The notes: generated by a model from the sequence alone, not told the origin. 64,000 nucleotides of DNA from Bacilli bacterium (GCA_024408655.1 JAKSUV010000001.1:193544-257543); one strand, 5' to 3'. Counted from the first letter of the stretch, positions 18,025-28,086 are shown. Made by a program: numbers and translations.

Positions 18025-19621
18025 CGAAATTAGTAAGATGGCGGGGATCCCTCAACAGTATGTTGAGCCCTATGGTTTTTATAAAGCCAAAATTAATATG
18101 GATTATTACCAAAAACTTAAAGCGAAACCGAGTGGCAAATTAGTGTTAGTCACCGCGATTACACCCACGAAAGCGGGTGAAGGAAAAACCACGACTTCCA
18201 TCGCCTTAACTGAAGGCTTTGGGAAGATCAAACAAAAGGCAATGCTTTGTTTACGTGAGCCCTCTTTAGGACCCGTGTTTGGGATTAAAGGTGGAGCGAC
18301 GGGTGGCGGTTTAGCAAGTGTTGGCCCAACCGAAGAAATTAACCTTCACTTTACGGGTGATATGCACGCGTTAACTTCTTCGATTAATTTAATTAGTGCG
18401 ATTATTGATAACCACATTTTCCAAGGTAACGAATTAAAGATTGATCCCAAACGGATTGTCTGGACAAGAGCCCTTGATATGAATGACCGGGCGCTTCGTC
18501 ACATTACCGTTGCACAAGGCGAAAAGAATGGTGTCATTCGTGATGATCACTTTGTGATTACTGTTGCGAGTGAACTCATGGCGATTTTATGTTTAGCCAA
18601 AGACGAAAAAGATTTCTTAAAACGGATTAATAATATCTTGGTTGCTTATAACACGAAGGGTGAACCAGTCTACTTAAAACAATTAAAGATTTCGCACGCT
18701 ATTATGAAATTAATGCGTGACGCTCTTAAACCAAACTTAGTCCAAACTTACGAAAATAATCCCACCTTTATTCATGGTGGACCGTTTGCGAATATCGCTC
18801 ATGGTTGTAACTCAATTATGGCTTTAAAGCTTGCCACGAAGATGGCGCCCATCACGGTCACCGAGGCTGGCTTCGGTGCTGACTTAGGTGCAGAGAAATT
18901 TTTAGACATTTGTGCTCGTGAAGCGGGTTTAAAAGTGGATGCAGTGGTGATGGTGGCGACGATTCGGGCTTTAAAGATGCACGGTGGTTTAGCGTTAGAA
19001 AACATTACAAAAGAAGATTTAAAAGCACTCGAAAAAGGTGTCGCTAATTTAAAGCGTCACTTAGAGAATATGGAAAAGTATGGTGTCCCCATTGTGGTCG
19101 CAATTAACCACTTTGCTAACGACCACCAAAGTGAAGTGAAATGGTTAACTAAGTGGTGTGAAAAAGAAGGTTATGTCGTGAGCTTCTTAGATGGCTTTAT
19201 TAAAGGTGGCAAAGGTTCCGTTGATTTAGCGAAGAAAGTGGTGAAGACACTCAAAACAAAGAAGAGTAAATATCACCCCCTTTATGCTTTAAATCAACCA
19301 ATCAAGACGAAGATTGCCACTATCTGTAAAGAGATTTATCGGGCAGGTAAAATTGTTTACACTCCGTTAGCGGAAAAACAAATTAAACAATACGAAAAGT
19401 TAGGTTATCAGAATGCCTATATTTGTATGGCGAAGACCCCACAATCAATTACCGATGATCCAAACGTCTTAAACGCGCCAACTGGCTTTACGATTACGAT
19501 TCGCGAAGTGAACTTAAGTGCGGGCGCTAACTTCATCGTACCCTTAACGGGTAAGATTATGACTTTACCCGGTTTACCAAAAGTTCCCGCCGCGGTTAAG
19601 ATGGAAGAAAAACTTTATTAA
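18005..19621 (+). CDS. fhs: formate-tetrahydrofolate ligase
   Basis: ATP-dependent ligase making 10-formyl-tetrahydrofolate from formate. The 538-residue protein (family ~550) shows the P-loop TPTKAGEGKTTT, the LREPSLGPVFGIKGGA segment, RALDMNDRALR, and the C-terminal GFTITIREVNLSAGANF region. AAGGAG precedes the start, which lies inside the end of the miaA-tcdA gene. The stop TAA shares its last base with the ATG of the next small gene. It feeds purine synthesis and formyl-Met-tRNA in an organism that may generate formate from pyruvate. Confidence 0.96.
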   Translation: MELKKINEISKMAGIPQQYVEPYGFYKAKINMDYYQKLKAKPSGKLVLVTAITPTKAGEGKTTTSIALTEGFGKIKQKAMLCLREPSLGPVFGIKGGATGGGLASVGPTEEINLHFTGDMHALTSSINLISAIIDNHIFQGNELKIDPKRIVWTRALDMNDRALRHITVAQGEKNGVIRDDHFVITVASELMAILCLAKDEKDFLKRINNILVAYNTKGEPVYLKQLKISHAIMKLMRDALKPNLVQTYENNPTFIHGGPFANIAHGCNSIMALKLATKMAPITVTEAGFGADLGAEKFLDICAREAGLKVDAVVMVATIRALKMHGGLALENITKEDLKALEKGVANLKRHLENMEKYGVPIVVAINHFANDHQSEVKWLTKWCEKEGYVVSFLDGFIKGGKGSVDLAKKVVKTLKTKKSKYHPLYALNQPIKTKIATICKEIYRAGKIVYTPLAEKQIKQYEKLGYQNAYICMAKTPQSITDDPNVLNAPTGFTITIREVNLSAGANFIVPLTGKIMTLPGLPKVPAAVKMEEKLY

Positions 19622-19812
19622 TGAATTACCAATTAGGCGATATTGTTGTTTTAAAAAAAGAACATCCGTGTGCCCACCGGACGAAAGAATTTGCAGTCGT
19701 CCGTTTAGGCGCGGATATTCGGATTAAATGTTTAGGCTGTGGTCGGACCTTACTCCTTGAACGAGCAGAGCTTGATGAGCGGGTAAGTAAAATTATTAAA
19801 AAACCAAATTAA
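19621..19812 (+). CDS. DUF951 (YyzM-type) small protein
   Basis: A 63-residue protein matching the DUF951 pattern: an N-terminal VVLKKEHPCA, then RLGADIRIKCLGCGRTLLLERAEL. The cysteines at HPC and CLGC could bind metal. The function of the family is unknown; it is widespread in Firmicutes. Translation is coupled to fhs by a TAATG overlap. Confidence 0.85.
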   Translation: MNYQLGDIVVLKKEHPCAHRTKEFAVVRLGADIRIKCLGCGRTLLLERAELDERVSKIIKKPN

Positions 19813-19814
19813 TT

Positions 19815-21224
19815 TTAGGCTGGGAAGAAGCCAGTCGTATAGAAAATCATAAAGATGCCAAAGTAAATTAATAAAGAGCAAACGTCAACAATCGTCGTGA
19901 CAAAGGGTTGACTAGTTAAGGCCGGGTCTTTTTTTAGTCTTACCGCGAGGAATGGTAAAGCGCAGGCGACAAACTTTGATAAGACAATCGCCGAGAATAA
20001 CGCTAACGAGACAATCGCGGATACTAATATTTTTTGGGAAATGACTAAGTCCGTGTGAATTAAACCCGGGATAGAAAATTCAATCATAAACACACAGAAA
20101 GCAAATGACGCCACAATTAAACCAGTAATTGCCGCGGTTTTAATTTCTTTCCAGACGACTTTCGGGAAGTCTTTTACTTCAAACTCCCGTAACGCTAAAG
20201 CGCGAATGATAAGACCGCAAGTTTGTCCGCCCGCATTGCCGCCTGTGTCCATTAACACTGGAATAAAGAAAATTAAGGCAGGGACGATTGCTAGTTTTTC
20301 TTGGAATTGCGACAACACTAATTCCGAGAACACGCCGATAATAATTAAAACAATTAACCATGGGGCGCATTTAAGGGCCATCCGCCAAGGTTTAGTCTCA
20401 ACATATTCGTCTTTAAGTGGCACAACGCCGCTTTGTAAGGCGATATCTTCGCTCGTTTCTTTTTCCATGACGTCCATGATATCGTCAACGGTGATAACGC
20501 CAACCATCTTTAAATCATTATTAACCACCGCTAGAGCGTTAATATCGTATTTCTTGAATTTGGCGGCGACTTCTTCTTGGTCGGTATCCACTTTCGTATA
20601 TAAGAATTCTTGGTTCCGGATTTCGTAAAGGGTTTGTTCAGGTTTAGCGAAAATCAAATCGTCTAAGTCGCATGTACCGACAAGATTCCGTTTATCATCG
20701 CGTAAGAAAATGGTGTAAACTGTTTCGGCTTTTCGCCCAGCTTCACGAATCGCTTTAATCGCATCGCCCACTTTTACATCACTATGGAAGGTAAGATACT
20801 CAGTGGTCATGATGCTTGCTGCGGTATCTTCTTTATAATTAAGTAATTTATTCACTGATTCACGGCGATCTTTTGGACATAAAGATAACGCCCGACTTAC
20901 TAAGTTGGCGGGCATGTCTTCTAAGACGTCAACGATATCGTCGGTGTAGCTCTTATTAATAAGTTCGACGAGTTCAGCGTCGCTAAAGACGTGGAGTAAG
21001 GCTTCTTGGGTATCATCATCTAGTTCAGTAAAGAAGTCAGCGGTTAATTCACTTTTGACCGTTTTAAAGATAAACGCGAGTTTCACCGGATCATCAACTT
21101 GGTCAGCAAATTCTGCTAAGTCGACGGTGGGGACTTTATTAAAAAGTTCCCGCATGTGTTTGACGTCGCGTTTCTCTAAGGCATCAAAAAATTCGCCTTC
21201 TTTCTTCTTAAGCCACTTTGTCAT
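19815..21224 (-). CDS. mgtE: MgtE family magnesium transporter
   Basis: Residues 1-~130 form the helical MgtE_N superhelix, ~135-255 a CBS pair (TTEYLTFHSDVKVGDAI; VVNNDLKMVGVITVDDIMDVM), and ~285-470 five hydrophobic helices with the signature MDTGGNAGGQTCGLIIRAL that lines the Mg2+ pore. The length of 469 residues is typical. Mg2+ binding to the cytoplasmic domains closes the channel in known homologues. The start may be GTG at 21227 or ATG at 21224; both have only a weak AGGT upstream. It is convergent with the DUF951 gene, with two bases between them. Confidence 0.95.
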   Translation of the reverse strand: MTKWLKKKEGEFFDALEKRDVKHMRELFNKVPTVDLAEFADQVDDPVKLAFIFKTVKSELTADFFTELDDDTQEALLHVFSDAELVELINKSYTDDIVDVLEDMPANLVSRALSLCPKDRRESVNKLLNYKEDTAASIMTTEYLTFHSDVKVGDAIKAIREAGRKAETVYTIFLRDDKRNLVGTCDLDDLIFAKPEQTLYEIRNQEFLYTKVDTDQEEVAAKFKKYDINALAVVNNDLKMVGVITVDDIMDVMEKETSEDIALQSGVVPLKDEYVETKPWRMALKCAPWLIVLIIIGVFSELVLSQFQEKLAIVPALIFFIPVLMDTGGNAGGQTCGLIIRALALREFEVKDFPKVVWKEIKTAAITGLIVASFAFCVFMIEFSIPGLIHTDLVISQKILVSAIVSLALFSAIVLSKFVACALPFLAVRLKKDPALTSQPFVTTIVDVCSLLIYFGIFMIFYTTGFFPA

Positions 21225-21304
21225 CACTACCTATTTTGCCTATTTTATTGTTTTTAGGCAACTAAAAAATGTTCTTCAGTACCGCTTTCTTAAATGTGAA
21301 GATA

Positions 21305-21333
21305 TTGCGACTAGTTCTTTTTTTATGTATAGT
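21305..21333 (+). promoter_or_regulatory. promoter of InlB-repeat lipoprotein
   Basis: TTGCGA at 21305-21310, a 17-base spacer and TATAGT at 21328-21333. A GGAAGG Shine-Dalgarno sequence follows before the ATG at 21359. Confidence 0.75.
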
Positions 21334-21358
21334 GAAAATGGATGGAAGGTTTTCATTT

Positions 21359-23506
21359 ATGAAAAAGGTTGCCTTATTGTTCACATCCTTAATGAGCGTT
21401 GGCCTTTTAGCGAACTGTACTCCAGATGAATGCAAAGTGACTTTTGATACTGGCGAAGGTGGTTGCGTAATTGCGCCACAAGTCGTGAAATATGAAAAAT
21501 TTGCCACCGAACCAGAGGGTGACATCACTCGCGAATCGACTGCGCAATATGATTACACGTTTATCGAGTGGCAATTAGATGGGGAAAAATATGAGTTTAA
21601 TACTCCCGTTACCCGTGACATTACTTTAGTGGCTAAATGGAAAGAGACCTTACGTAAATATACCGTTTATTTTTTACATGGTGGTATGGAGCCAATTGAT
21701 CCACAAACGGTTGAATATGGTAAATGCGCTACTGATCCAGGCACGCCAACCCATAGAGATAGCCCTTTTCATGAATACACATTTAATGAATGGCAATTGA
21801 ATGGAACAAAATATAACTTTGATACCCCAGTTACCCAAGACATTGTCTTAAAGGCCGATTGGAATTGTACAAAAACTAAATACTTTGTTTCCTTTCTCAC
21901 GGATGGTGGCACCACAATTAATCCGTTAGAGGTTGAATATGGCGCAGTAATTAATAAGCCAGCTGACCCAGAAAAGCAAGATTATAAATATAAATATAAG
22001 TTTCAAGGTTGGCACAAAATTCTTGATGACGGCCGAATGGATGAAAACGAATTTAACTTTAATACACCCATTCAGGGAGATACCTTTTTAAAAGCCACCT
22101 ATACGATAGACGAAACATTGACGTATCACGTTAGCGCCGATGACACTGAAAGATTAAAATTTACCACAATGGATGGCTGGGCCGTATCTTATGTTGAAGT
22201 TCAGGCTGGTTCTGAGTTTCAGTTCAAAATGAAGGCGGTTAATTCTTCTAGTAGTAACGACATAAGATATAGCGTTCCTGACAGTATCGATTTAAAAATC
22301 CGCAATCGGTCGTTTATTGGTAAAGGTTATACAATTGATTATGATGATGAGTTTCGTAGTAGCGCGACTGTAACCATCAAAACAGGGGTTATTGATGGTG
22401 ATGTCACCATCACAGGAGAAGTTAATATATCGTCTTATTATACAGTCAAAGGCAACGCTTTTGGTTGTTCCTTTAATGCTGAGCCATACGTCGAGCAAGG
22501 ACAAAATTCTATCATTCAATTTGTACAAAATGGTGTTTTACCTTGCCCTTCGAAAAACGAAATATTGATTAAGGTTGATGCCACTCCTGGTTCCACTTGG
22601 GTCCCACTTTCTACAAGAGAAGATCTTTGCGAATATAACGAAACTACCCACGAGCTATTGATTAAAGCTAGCTCAGTACCAGTATGGTCGAGTTTCGAAT
22701 TTTTAGCGTATTCATCTGGTCAAACTTGTTTTGAAGCGTTACCGTGGAATTTTATCAGGGAAATTGCCTACACATTTATCCCCTATACAGGTGAATCTCC
22801 ACAATATTTTAAGGTTGGTGATACTAAAAATATTTGTTTAAAAGAAAATGGCCATGCGCAATCCTTTACTCATCAAGTCCGAATTATTGGTATCAACTGC
22901 GATTTATTAAGCGACGGGACTCGCAACGCGCCACTTACCTTGGAATTTGTTAACTTAATTACGAATGGTGATGGTAGACCAACCCTTATAAAACGTAATC
23001 CTAATAACTACAATTGTTCTTTTGAAGATGGACCATTAAATGTTTCGCTTACTAATCGCGGAGATCCTTCTTCTATCGCCAGTAGAATTCCTGATGATTT
23101 ATATGGTAATTTATCAGTGGTTCAGAAAAGAGTTGGAATCGGTAAGAGCTATTCTACTGATGTTCCCTACTCGACCCGCTTGTTCCCGCTTGCTGTTGAC
23201 GAAATCTCAAGAGTTCCTAAAGAACAGTATTATCATCCTCCATCTGGCGAAGGGGGGCGTTATGAATATTATAGTTGGGATGATGACCTCAATAGACGAA
23301 CCAAATATCCGGCGACAGTATCTTCTGCGGCTAATAATTTACATGAGGATTGTGAACAACGTTATTGGCTCCGTTCACCTACGAAGGGTGAAGATGAACT
23401 GGCTTTTTCTATTACCGATATAAATGAATCAGGTTGGGATCCGGGTGATTTAATAGTTTCATTCGCCTCTGACCAGTGTGCTGTTGCCCCAGCTTTCTGT
23501 ATTTAA
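21359..23506 (+). CDS. lipoprotein with InlB-type repeats and C-terminal DUF6273-like domain
   Basis: About 715 residues. ATG at 21359 follows GGAAGG and opens a signal peptide (MKKVALLFTSLMSVGLLANC, lipobox LANC). Three Listeria-Bacteroides repeats of ~65 residues follow; each has a beta strand, a central W (EWQLDGEKYEFNTPV, EWQLNGTKYNFDTPV, GWHKIL) and a terminal LxAxW/LKATY. A middle section has no recognised fold. The last ~230 residues resemble DUF6273, ending in YWLRSPTKG and AVAPAFCI; this domain occurs in many surface proteins of gut Firmicutes. Probably a cell-surface adhesin or matrix protein. It stands alone under its own promoter. Confidence 0.78.
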   Translation: MKKVALLFTSLMSVGLLANCTPDECKVTFDTGEGGCVIAPQVVKYEKFATEPEGDITRESTAQYDYTFIEWQLDGEKYEFNTPVTRDITLVAKWKETLRKYTVYFLHGGMEPIDPQTVEYGKCATDPGTPTHRDSPFHEYTFNEWQLNGTKYNFDTPVTQDIVLKADWNCTKTKYFVSFLTDGGTTINPLEVEYGAVINKPADPEKQDYKYKYKFQGWHKILDDGRMDENEFNFNTPIQGDTFLKATYTIDETLTYHVSADDTERLKFTTMDGWAVSYVEVQAGSEFQFKMKAVNSSSSNDIRYSVPDSIDLKIRNRSFIGKGYTIDYDDEFRSSATVTIKTGVIDGDVTITGEVNISSYYTVKGNAFGCSFNAEPYVEQGQNSIIQFVQNGVLPCPSKNEILIKVDATPGSTWVPLSTREDLCEYNETTHELLIKASSVPVWSSFEFLAYSSGQTCFEALPWNFIREIAYTFIPYTGESPQYFKVGDTKNICLKENGHAQSFTHQVRIIGINCDLLSDGTRNAPLTLEFVNLITNGDGRPTLIKRNPNNYNCSFEDGPLNVSLTNRGDPSSIASRIPDDLYGNLSVVQKRVGIGKSYSTDVPYSTRLFPLAVDEISRVPKEQYYHPPSGEGGRYEYYSWDDDLNRRTKYPATVSSAANNLHEDCEQRYWLRSPTKGEDELAFSITDINESGWDPGDLIVSFASDQCAVAPAFCI

Positions 23507-23617
23507 ATTAACAAATAGAAATTAAGTAATTGCGTATTTTCAGCGTAAAAATGCTTTCCGGGTTTTTTTATCGTAAATAATATGTTATATTATTAAAGAG
23601 TTTTTTAACTTAAGATT

Positions 23618-23980
23618 ATGACAATCGAAAAGATTTCCTCAACCGGAGGAATTGACATTTCAACTAACGCGATTGCCTCAGTGGTGGGAAGCGCCGCGAT
23701 TGAGTGCTATGGCGTGGTCGGTTTGAGTGCTCGGCACGGTCTACGTGATAACGTGGATAATCTTTTAGGTCGCGAAAATTTCCAACAAGGTGTCACGTGC
23801 GAAAAAGATAAGAAGAAAGGTTACATTGTTAATGTTTATATCATTGTCGCTAACGACACGAAAATTACCGAAATTGCCAACGAACTCCAAAAGAAAATTA
23901 AATACGTATTAGAAAAGACTTTTGGGATTAAATTTAATAAAGTGAACATTTATGTTCAAGGGGTACGGGAGATTAACTAA
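23618..23980 (+). CDS. Asp23/Gls24 family envelope stress protein (YloU-type)
   Basis: A 120-residue Asp23/Gls24 protein with the expected GGIDISTNAIASVVGSAA start, CYGVVGLSARHG and VNVYIIVANDTKITEIA segments. It lies two bases before the fakA-like gene; yloU-yloV is a conserved pair in Firmicutes. The exact function of YloU is unsettled; links to envelope stress and fatty acid use are reported for relatives. There is no strong Shine-Dalgarno sequence before the ATG; a TATATT at 23586-23591 could serve as -10. Confidence 0.88.
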   Translation: MTIEKISSTGGIDISTNAIASVVGSAAIECYGVVGLSARHGLRDNVDNLLGRENFQQGVTCEKDKKKGYIVNVYIIVANDTKITEIANELQKKIKYVLEKTFGIKFNKVNIYVQGVREIN

Positions 23981-23982
23981 TT

Positions 23983-25578
23983 ATGCGGACAATCTCAGGT
24001 CAACTTCTTAAAAGCATGTTCATTAGCGCTTCGAATAACCTTTTTAACCATTACCCCGAGATTGACGCTTTAAACGTGTTCCCCGTGCCGGATGGTGATA
24101 CGGGGATGAATATGAACCTCACCATGAGTTCGGGGGCGAAAGAAATCGTGAACCGGAATGATCAAGACGTAGCGAGCATCGCGAAATGCTTCTCCCGTGG
24201 TTTACTCATGGGTGCTCGTGGTAACTCAGGCGTAATCACTTCCCAAATCTTCCGTGGTTTTGCCCGTTCCTTAGAAAACAAACAAGAAATTAATGTTTAT
24301 GATTTAGCCGACGCTTTTATCGCGGGTAAAGATGCTTCTTATAAAGCCGTTATGCGGCCGGTTGAAGGTACCATCTTAACCGTGATTCGTGAAGTAAGCG
24401 ACGTCTTATATCGTGATGCCCAAGATAATTCCAGTATGGAAGAATGCTTCGATATCATTATGAAAGAAGCACGGGCGAGTTTAGCCAGAACCCCAGAACT
24501 ATTACCGGTCTTAAAAGAAGTTGGAGTGGTGGACTCGGGTGGTGCGGGTTTAGTCGCCATCCTTGAAGGCATGGATAAAGCCTTACGTGGCGAATTTATC
24601 GAAAAGAATAGCGAAGGACAAACCATCGTTGAAGAAAAAGAAAATGCGAAGCGCGATGGTTATACGATGACTTTACTTTTCCATATTTATAAAGACGGGA
24701 GTAAGAAACAATTTATTCAACGCCACTTTAACGATTTCGCTAATCACCACGGTTATGATTTAGTGGTGAGTAGTGAAAAAGATGACCGGATTACAATTAA
24801 ATTAGGCTCTCTTTTCCCAGGTACAATCCTTGCTTATTTACAACAATTTGGTGAATTTGAACAAATCGAAATTAAACCGTTTGATAGCAAGAAAGTGGAT
24901 AAGAACGCACCCCGCAAAAAGAGTGCCATTATCGCTGTAAGTGCGGGTCCAGGTCTCGATAAGCTATTTAAGGAAGCGGGAGTCGATTATATTGTGAAAG
25001 GCGGACAAACTATGAACCCGTCAATTCAAGATTTTGTCACCGCGATTAAGAGTCTTAACGCCCATAACATTTTTATCTTGCCGAATAACTCCAACATCGT
25101 CATGGCCGCCAACCAAGCAAGTGAAGTCGTAAGTGATGATTATGATGTAAGAGTCATTCCCACCAAGACCATTCCACAAGGCTTAGTTTCCGTGATGGTC
25201 TTTTCACCAGATGAAAACCCACAGACGAACGCTAACAATATGAAAGCGGCGCTTAAAAATGTGATGTCCGGTTCCGTGACTTATGCGGTTAAAGATACCG
25301 ATATTGAAGGGGTCCACGTGATTAAAGACTATTACATGGGTTTACGCGATAAAGCGATTATTACTTGTGTCAAAGATAAACTAGAAGCGTTACGCAATTT
25401 ACTAGCGAATATGATTAAGAAAGATTCTTCAATTGTGACCCTCATTTGTGGCGAAGACGTTAAAGAAAATGAAATGAAGAATTTACAAAAAGAATTAGGG
25501 ACCGCTTATCCGAATATTCAATTTAATATCGTTAGTGGTGAGCAACCAATTTATTCGTTTATTATTGGAGTTGAATAA
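23983..25578 (+). CDS. fakA: fatty acid kinase subunit FakA (DAK2/DegV-linked, YloV)
   Basis: A 531-residue protein with an N-terminal DhaL/DAK2 kinase domain: NVFPVPDGDTGMNMNLT holds the Mg-ATP aspartates, with GARGNSGVITSQIF and VVDSGGAGL. The middle and C-terminal FakA domains follow (AVSAGPGLDKLFKEAGVD, LPNNSNIVMAANQA). FakA phosphorylates exogenous fatty acids carried by a FakB (DegV) protein; no FakB gene is in the window. It lies two bases after yloU and 19 bases before an aminotransferase with a strong ribosome site, so all three are probably cotranscribed. Confidence 0.92.
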   Translation: MRTISGQLLKSMFISASNNLFNHYPEIDALNVFPVPDGDTGMNMNLTMSSGAKEIVNRNDQDVASIAKCFSRGLLMGARGNSGVITSQIFRGFARSLENKQEINVYDLADAFIAGKDASYKAVMRPVEGTILTVIREVSDVLYRDAQDNSSMEECFDIIMKEARASLARTPELLPVLKEVGVVDSGGAGLVAILEGMDKALRGEFIEKNSEGQTIVEEKENAKRDGYTMTLLFHIYKDGSKKQFIQRHFNDFANHHGYDLVVSSEKDDRITIKLGSLFPGTILAYLQQFGEFEQIEIKPFDSKKVDKNAPRKKSAIIAVSAGPGLDKLFKEAGVDYIVKGGQTMNPSIQDFVTAIKSLNAHNIFILPNNSNIVMAANQASEVVSDDYDVRVIPTKTIPQGLVSVMVFSPDENPQTNANNMKAALKNVMSGSVTYAVKDTDIEGVHVIKDYYMGLRDKAIITCVKDKLEALRNLLANMIKKDSSIVTLICGEDVKENEMKNLQKELGTAYPNIQFNIVSGEQPIYSFIIGVE

Positions 25579-25597
25579 TATTCAAAAGGAGGAAAAT

Positions 25598-26878
25598 ATG
25601 AAAAACTACCATAAGATGAGCAAGAGTGAGTTAACCAAAGAATTAGCCGCTCTTAACAAACAAAAGGATGCTTATAAAAAGAAGCAACTAAAACTGAACA
25701 TGACACGCGGTAAACCCGCTCCGGCGCAACTAGATCTTGCGCTTGGCATGAACAAAGTCTTAATCAAAAAAGAAGACTATATTTCAAAAGATAAAATCGA
25801 TTGCCGTAACTATGGTGATATGACTGGCATTTATGAATGCAAGAAATTATTAGGTGACATGTGCGGGGCGAAACCTGAACAAGTAATTGTCGCCGGTAAT
25901 TCATCTTTACGGATTATGTATGATGTTGTAGCGCACGCGATGATTAAAGGTGTGTGCGGTAATAAACCATTTATGAAACAAGGCGAAGTCAAATGGCTTT
26001 GTGTTGTTCCTGGCTATGACCGTCACTTTGCGATTATGGAATATTTCGGCATCAAAATGATTAATGTTCCATTATTAAAAGATGGTCCGGATATGGCGTT
26101 AGTCGAGAAGCTCGTAAAAGATCCACAAGTGAAAGGTATTTGGTGCGTTCCTAAGTACGCTAATCCAAGCGGCACTAGTTATGGTCCAAAGGCGATTAAA
26201 CGCTTAGCCGCCCTTAAACCGGCCGCGAAAGATTTCCGGATTTATTGGGATAATGCTTATACTGTTCATCATCTCTATCCAAATAAACGCGATAACATTT
26301 TAAATATCTTAGATGAAGCAAAGAAAGCGCATAACGAAGATATCGTTTATGTCTTTGCCTCTACGAGTAAAATTAGCTTTGCGGGGGCGGGAGTTGCTTG
26401 TGTAGCGGCATCAGAGAAAAACCTTGAAGACTTAAAGAAAAACTTCACGGTCGAAACCGTTGGCTTTGATAAAGTGAACCAAATCCGTCACGTGAAATTC
26501 TTTAAGAACATTAAAGGCATTGAAGCGCATATGAAAAAGCATGCGAACATCATGCGGCCAAAATTTGAAATGGTCTTAAAAGTTTTAGACAAAGAAGTTG
26601 GTCCAATGAAGATTGCGACCTATACGCGTCCATACGGTGGTTATTTCATTTCGCTTAACACGCTTGATGGTTGTGCAACCCGGGTGCACGCTCTTTGTAA
26701 AGAAATGGGCGTGAGTTTAACCGCCGCGGGTGCAGCCTATCCATATCACAAAGATCCACATGATTCTCATCTCCGGATTGCCCCTTCTTATCCAAGCATT
26801 CAAGAGATTAAACCGGCAACCGAAATTCTGGCGTTAGCCATCAAGATTGCCAGCGTTGAAAAAGCTCTTAAAAAGTAA
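25598..26878 (+). CDS. aspartate aminotransferase (MocR-like, subgroup Ic)
   Basis: About 426 residues. ATG at 25598 is chosen because AAAGGAGG lies immediately upstream; an earlier in-frame start would lie inside fakA. Sequence features match the PF12897 aminotransferases: LNMTRGKPAPAQLDLALGMNKVL, CRNYGDMTGIYECKKLLGD, VIVAGNSSLRIMYDVVAHA, the KYANPSGTSYGP segment, and the PLP lysine in FASTSKISFAGAG. Members characterised in actinobacteria transaminate aspartate. A terminator follows. Confidence 0.88.
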   Translation: MKNYHKMSKSELTKELAALNKQKDAYKKKQLKLNMTRGKPAPAQLDLALGMNKVLIKKEDYISKDKIDCRNYGDMTGIYECKKLLGDMCGAKPEQVIVAGNSSLRIMYDVVAHAMIKGVCGNKPFMKQGEVKWLCVVPGYDRHFAIMEYFGIKMINVPLLKDGPDMALVEKLVKDPQVKGIWCVPKYANPSGTSYGPKAIKRLAALKPAAKDFRIYWDNAYTVHHLYPNKRDNILNILDEAKKAHNEDIVYVFASTSKISFAGAGVACVAASEKNLEDLKKNFTVETVGFDKVNQIRHVKFFKNIKGIEAHMKKHANIMRPKFEMVLKVLDKEVGPMKIATYTRPYGGYFISLNTLDGCATRVHALCKEMGVSLTAAGAAYPYHKDPHDSHLRIAPSYPSIQEIKPATEILALAIKIASVEKALKK

Positions 26879-26901
26879 TTTATATTACTTAGTAAAAAAA
26901 T

Positions 26902-26926
26902 CCGGTGCATTTGCATCGGGTTTTTG
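26902..26926 (+). terminator. intrinsic terminator after aminotransferase
   Basis: CCGGTGCA pairs with TGCATCGG (one G-T pair) across a two-base loop, followed by GTTTTTG. It ends the yloU-fakA-aminotransferase unit. Confidence 0.82.
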
Positions 26927-26962
26927 TTATGATATTTTCCTGATTAAGTTTTTGTCGAGAAT

Positions 26963-28060
26963 ATGTTGTACAAAGATTTCAAACAATTAGCCCCATATTT
27001 TCACACCATAACCTACAGTGATTACGAGGATGATTTTTATCACGAAACCACTGAACGGATTACCAAAGGTTTTGGTTGTTCGATTTTACGGAAAGGTGAT
27101 CTCTTTGGTCGTAACTATGATTATTACTATACGGATATGCCAACGTTCCTCGTGAAGATGAAACGGAACCGTTGGCATTTTAAATCAATTGGTATCGCTA
27201 ACCACGTTGGCTTAACCGAAGAAGAAGCTTTAAAGTACGAAGCGGATACGTCCGCGATTGATATTCACTCGATTGCCATTATCCCGAACTTTACTATGGA
27301 CGGGATTAACGAAAAAGGTGTAGCGTGCGCGATTAACATCGTTTCACTTGAAGATATTGGTGGTTTACCCACCAGCACAAATCCTGGTAAGCCACGGCTT
27401 AATATGATGTTTGTGGTGCGCTTTGTTTTAGATAACGCCGAAAGCGCAGACCACGCGGTAAGTCTACTTAACGAACTCGATTTATATTTAGTCGGGAACC
27501 GGAAATACAATGTTCACTACATGATTTCTGATCCCAATAAGACTTATGTCGTGGAAGTTTTAAATGAACATGGTCGCTTCGTTTTACGTTCACGGGAAAA
27601 GAAGATGGATGATCAGATTATGACTAACTTCTATCTTAATATGACACCGGAAGAGGTGAAGGCAACCGGATCTCCCACCAACTATAATAACAACGCGATT
27701 GGCGTTGAACGTTATCGCTATTTAAAAGAAAGATATTTCACTTGCACCGATTTAGAATCCTTAGCAAGTCTTCTTCATAATGTCCGTTATAGCATTGCGT
27801 ATAATAATCCATATCAACCCGCTTGGCCAAGTGAAGACTTTACCCAAGTTGATATTCAAGCGGAGAATTTTGAACGTTACTACACAATCTATCGCCAAAC
27901 CCGTAACGTCCTTGATCACCATAAACGGCGGTTAGGAACTGACTTCGATGTTTGGATTACTGTTCATAGTGCGATTTATGATCTTCGCCACAAGAAAGTA
28001 CATATTGTGGTGCAAGAAAACTTTAACCAGTCTTTCACTTTCTCACTCAATGATTTTTAA
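26963..28060 (+). CDS. Ntn-hydrolase of the linear amide C-N hydrolase / acyl-coenzyme A:6-APA type
   Basis: A 365-residue protein. The motif FGCSIL (Cys39), followed by GDLFGRNYDYY, matches the catalytic cysteine and downstream GRNxD of the choloylglycine hydrolase/C45/acid-ceramidase superfamily. The INEKGVACAINIVS segment and the FxxRxxLDNAESADHAVSLL helix also fit. Activity would require removal of the first 38 residues to expose Cys39, as in acid-ceramidase-like members; no signal peptide is evident, so the enzyme looks cytoplasmic. Substrate unknown (an amide such as an N-acyl amino acid, bile salt or peptide antibiotic). It is a single gene after a terminator. Confidence 0.72.
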   Translation: MLYKDFKQLAPYFHTITYSDYEDDFYHETTERITKGFGCSILRKGDLFGRNYDYYYTDMPTFLVKMKRNRWHFKSIGIANHVGLTEEEALKYEADTSAIDIHSIAIIPNFTMDGINEKGVACAINIVSLEDIGGLPTSTNPGKPRLNMMFVVRFVLDNAESADHAVSLLNELDLYLVGNRKYNVHYMISDPNKTYVVEVLNEHGRFVLRSREKKMDDQIMTNFYLNMTPEEVKATGSPTNYNNNAIGVERYRYLKERYFTCTDLESLASLLHNVRYSIAYNNPYQPAWPSEDFTQVDIQAENFERYYTIYRQTRNVLDHHKRRLGTDFDVWITVHSAIYDLRHKKVHIVVQENFNQSFTFSLNDF

Positions 28061-28065
28061 TATGT

Positions 28066-28086
28066 TTATCAAGTTCATCTTGATAA
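28066..28086. repeat. inverted repeat abutting the cstA promoter
   Basis: TTATCAAG and CTTGATAA, 8-bp arms, five-base loop, ending right before the -35 box TTGAAG. There is no T tract after it, so an operator is as likely as a terminator. Confidence 0.5.

Noticed and set aside
23530-23572. Terminator after the InlB-repeat lipoprotein near the T run at 23563
   Set aside because: The stem options (GCGTATTTT with AAAAATGC) contain mismatches and are not adjacent to the T run, so it cannot be called with confidence.
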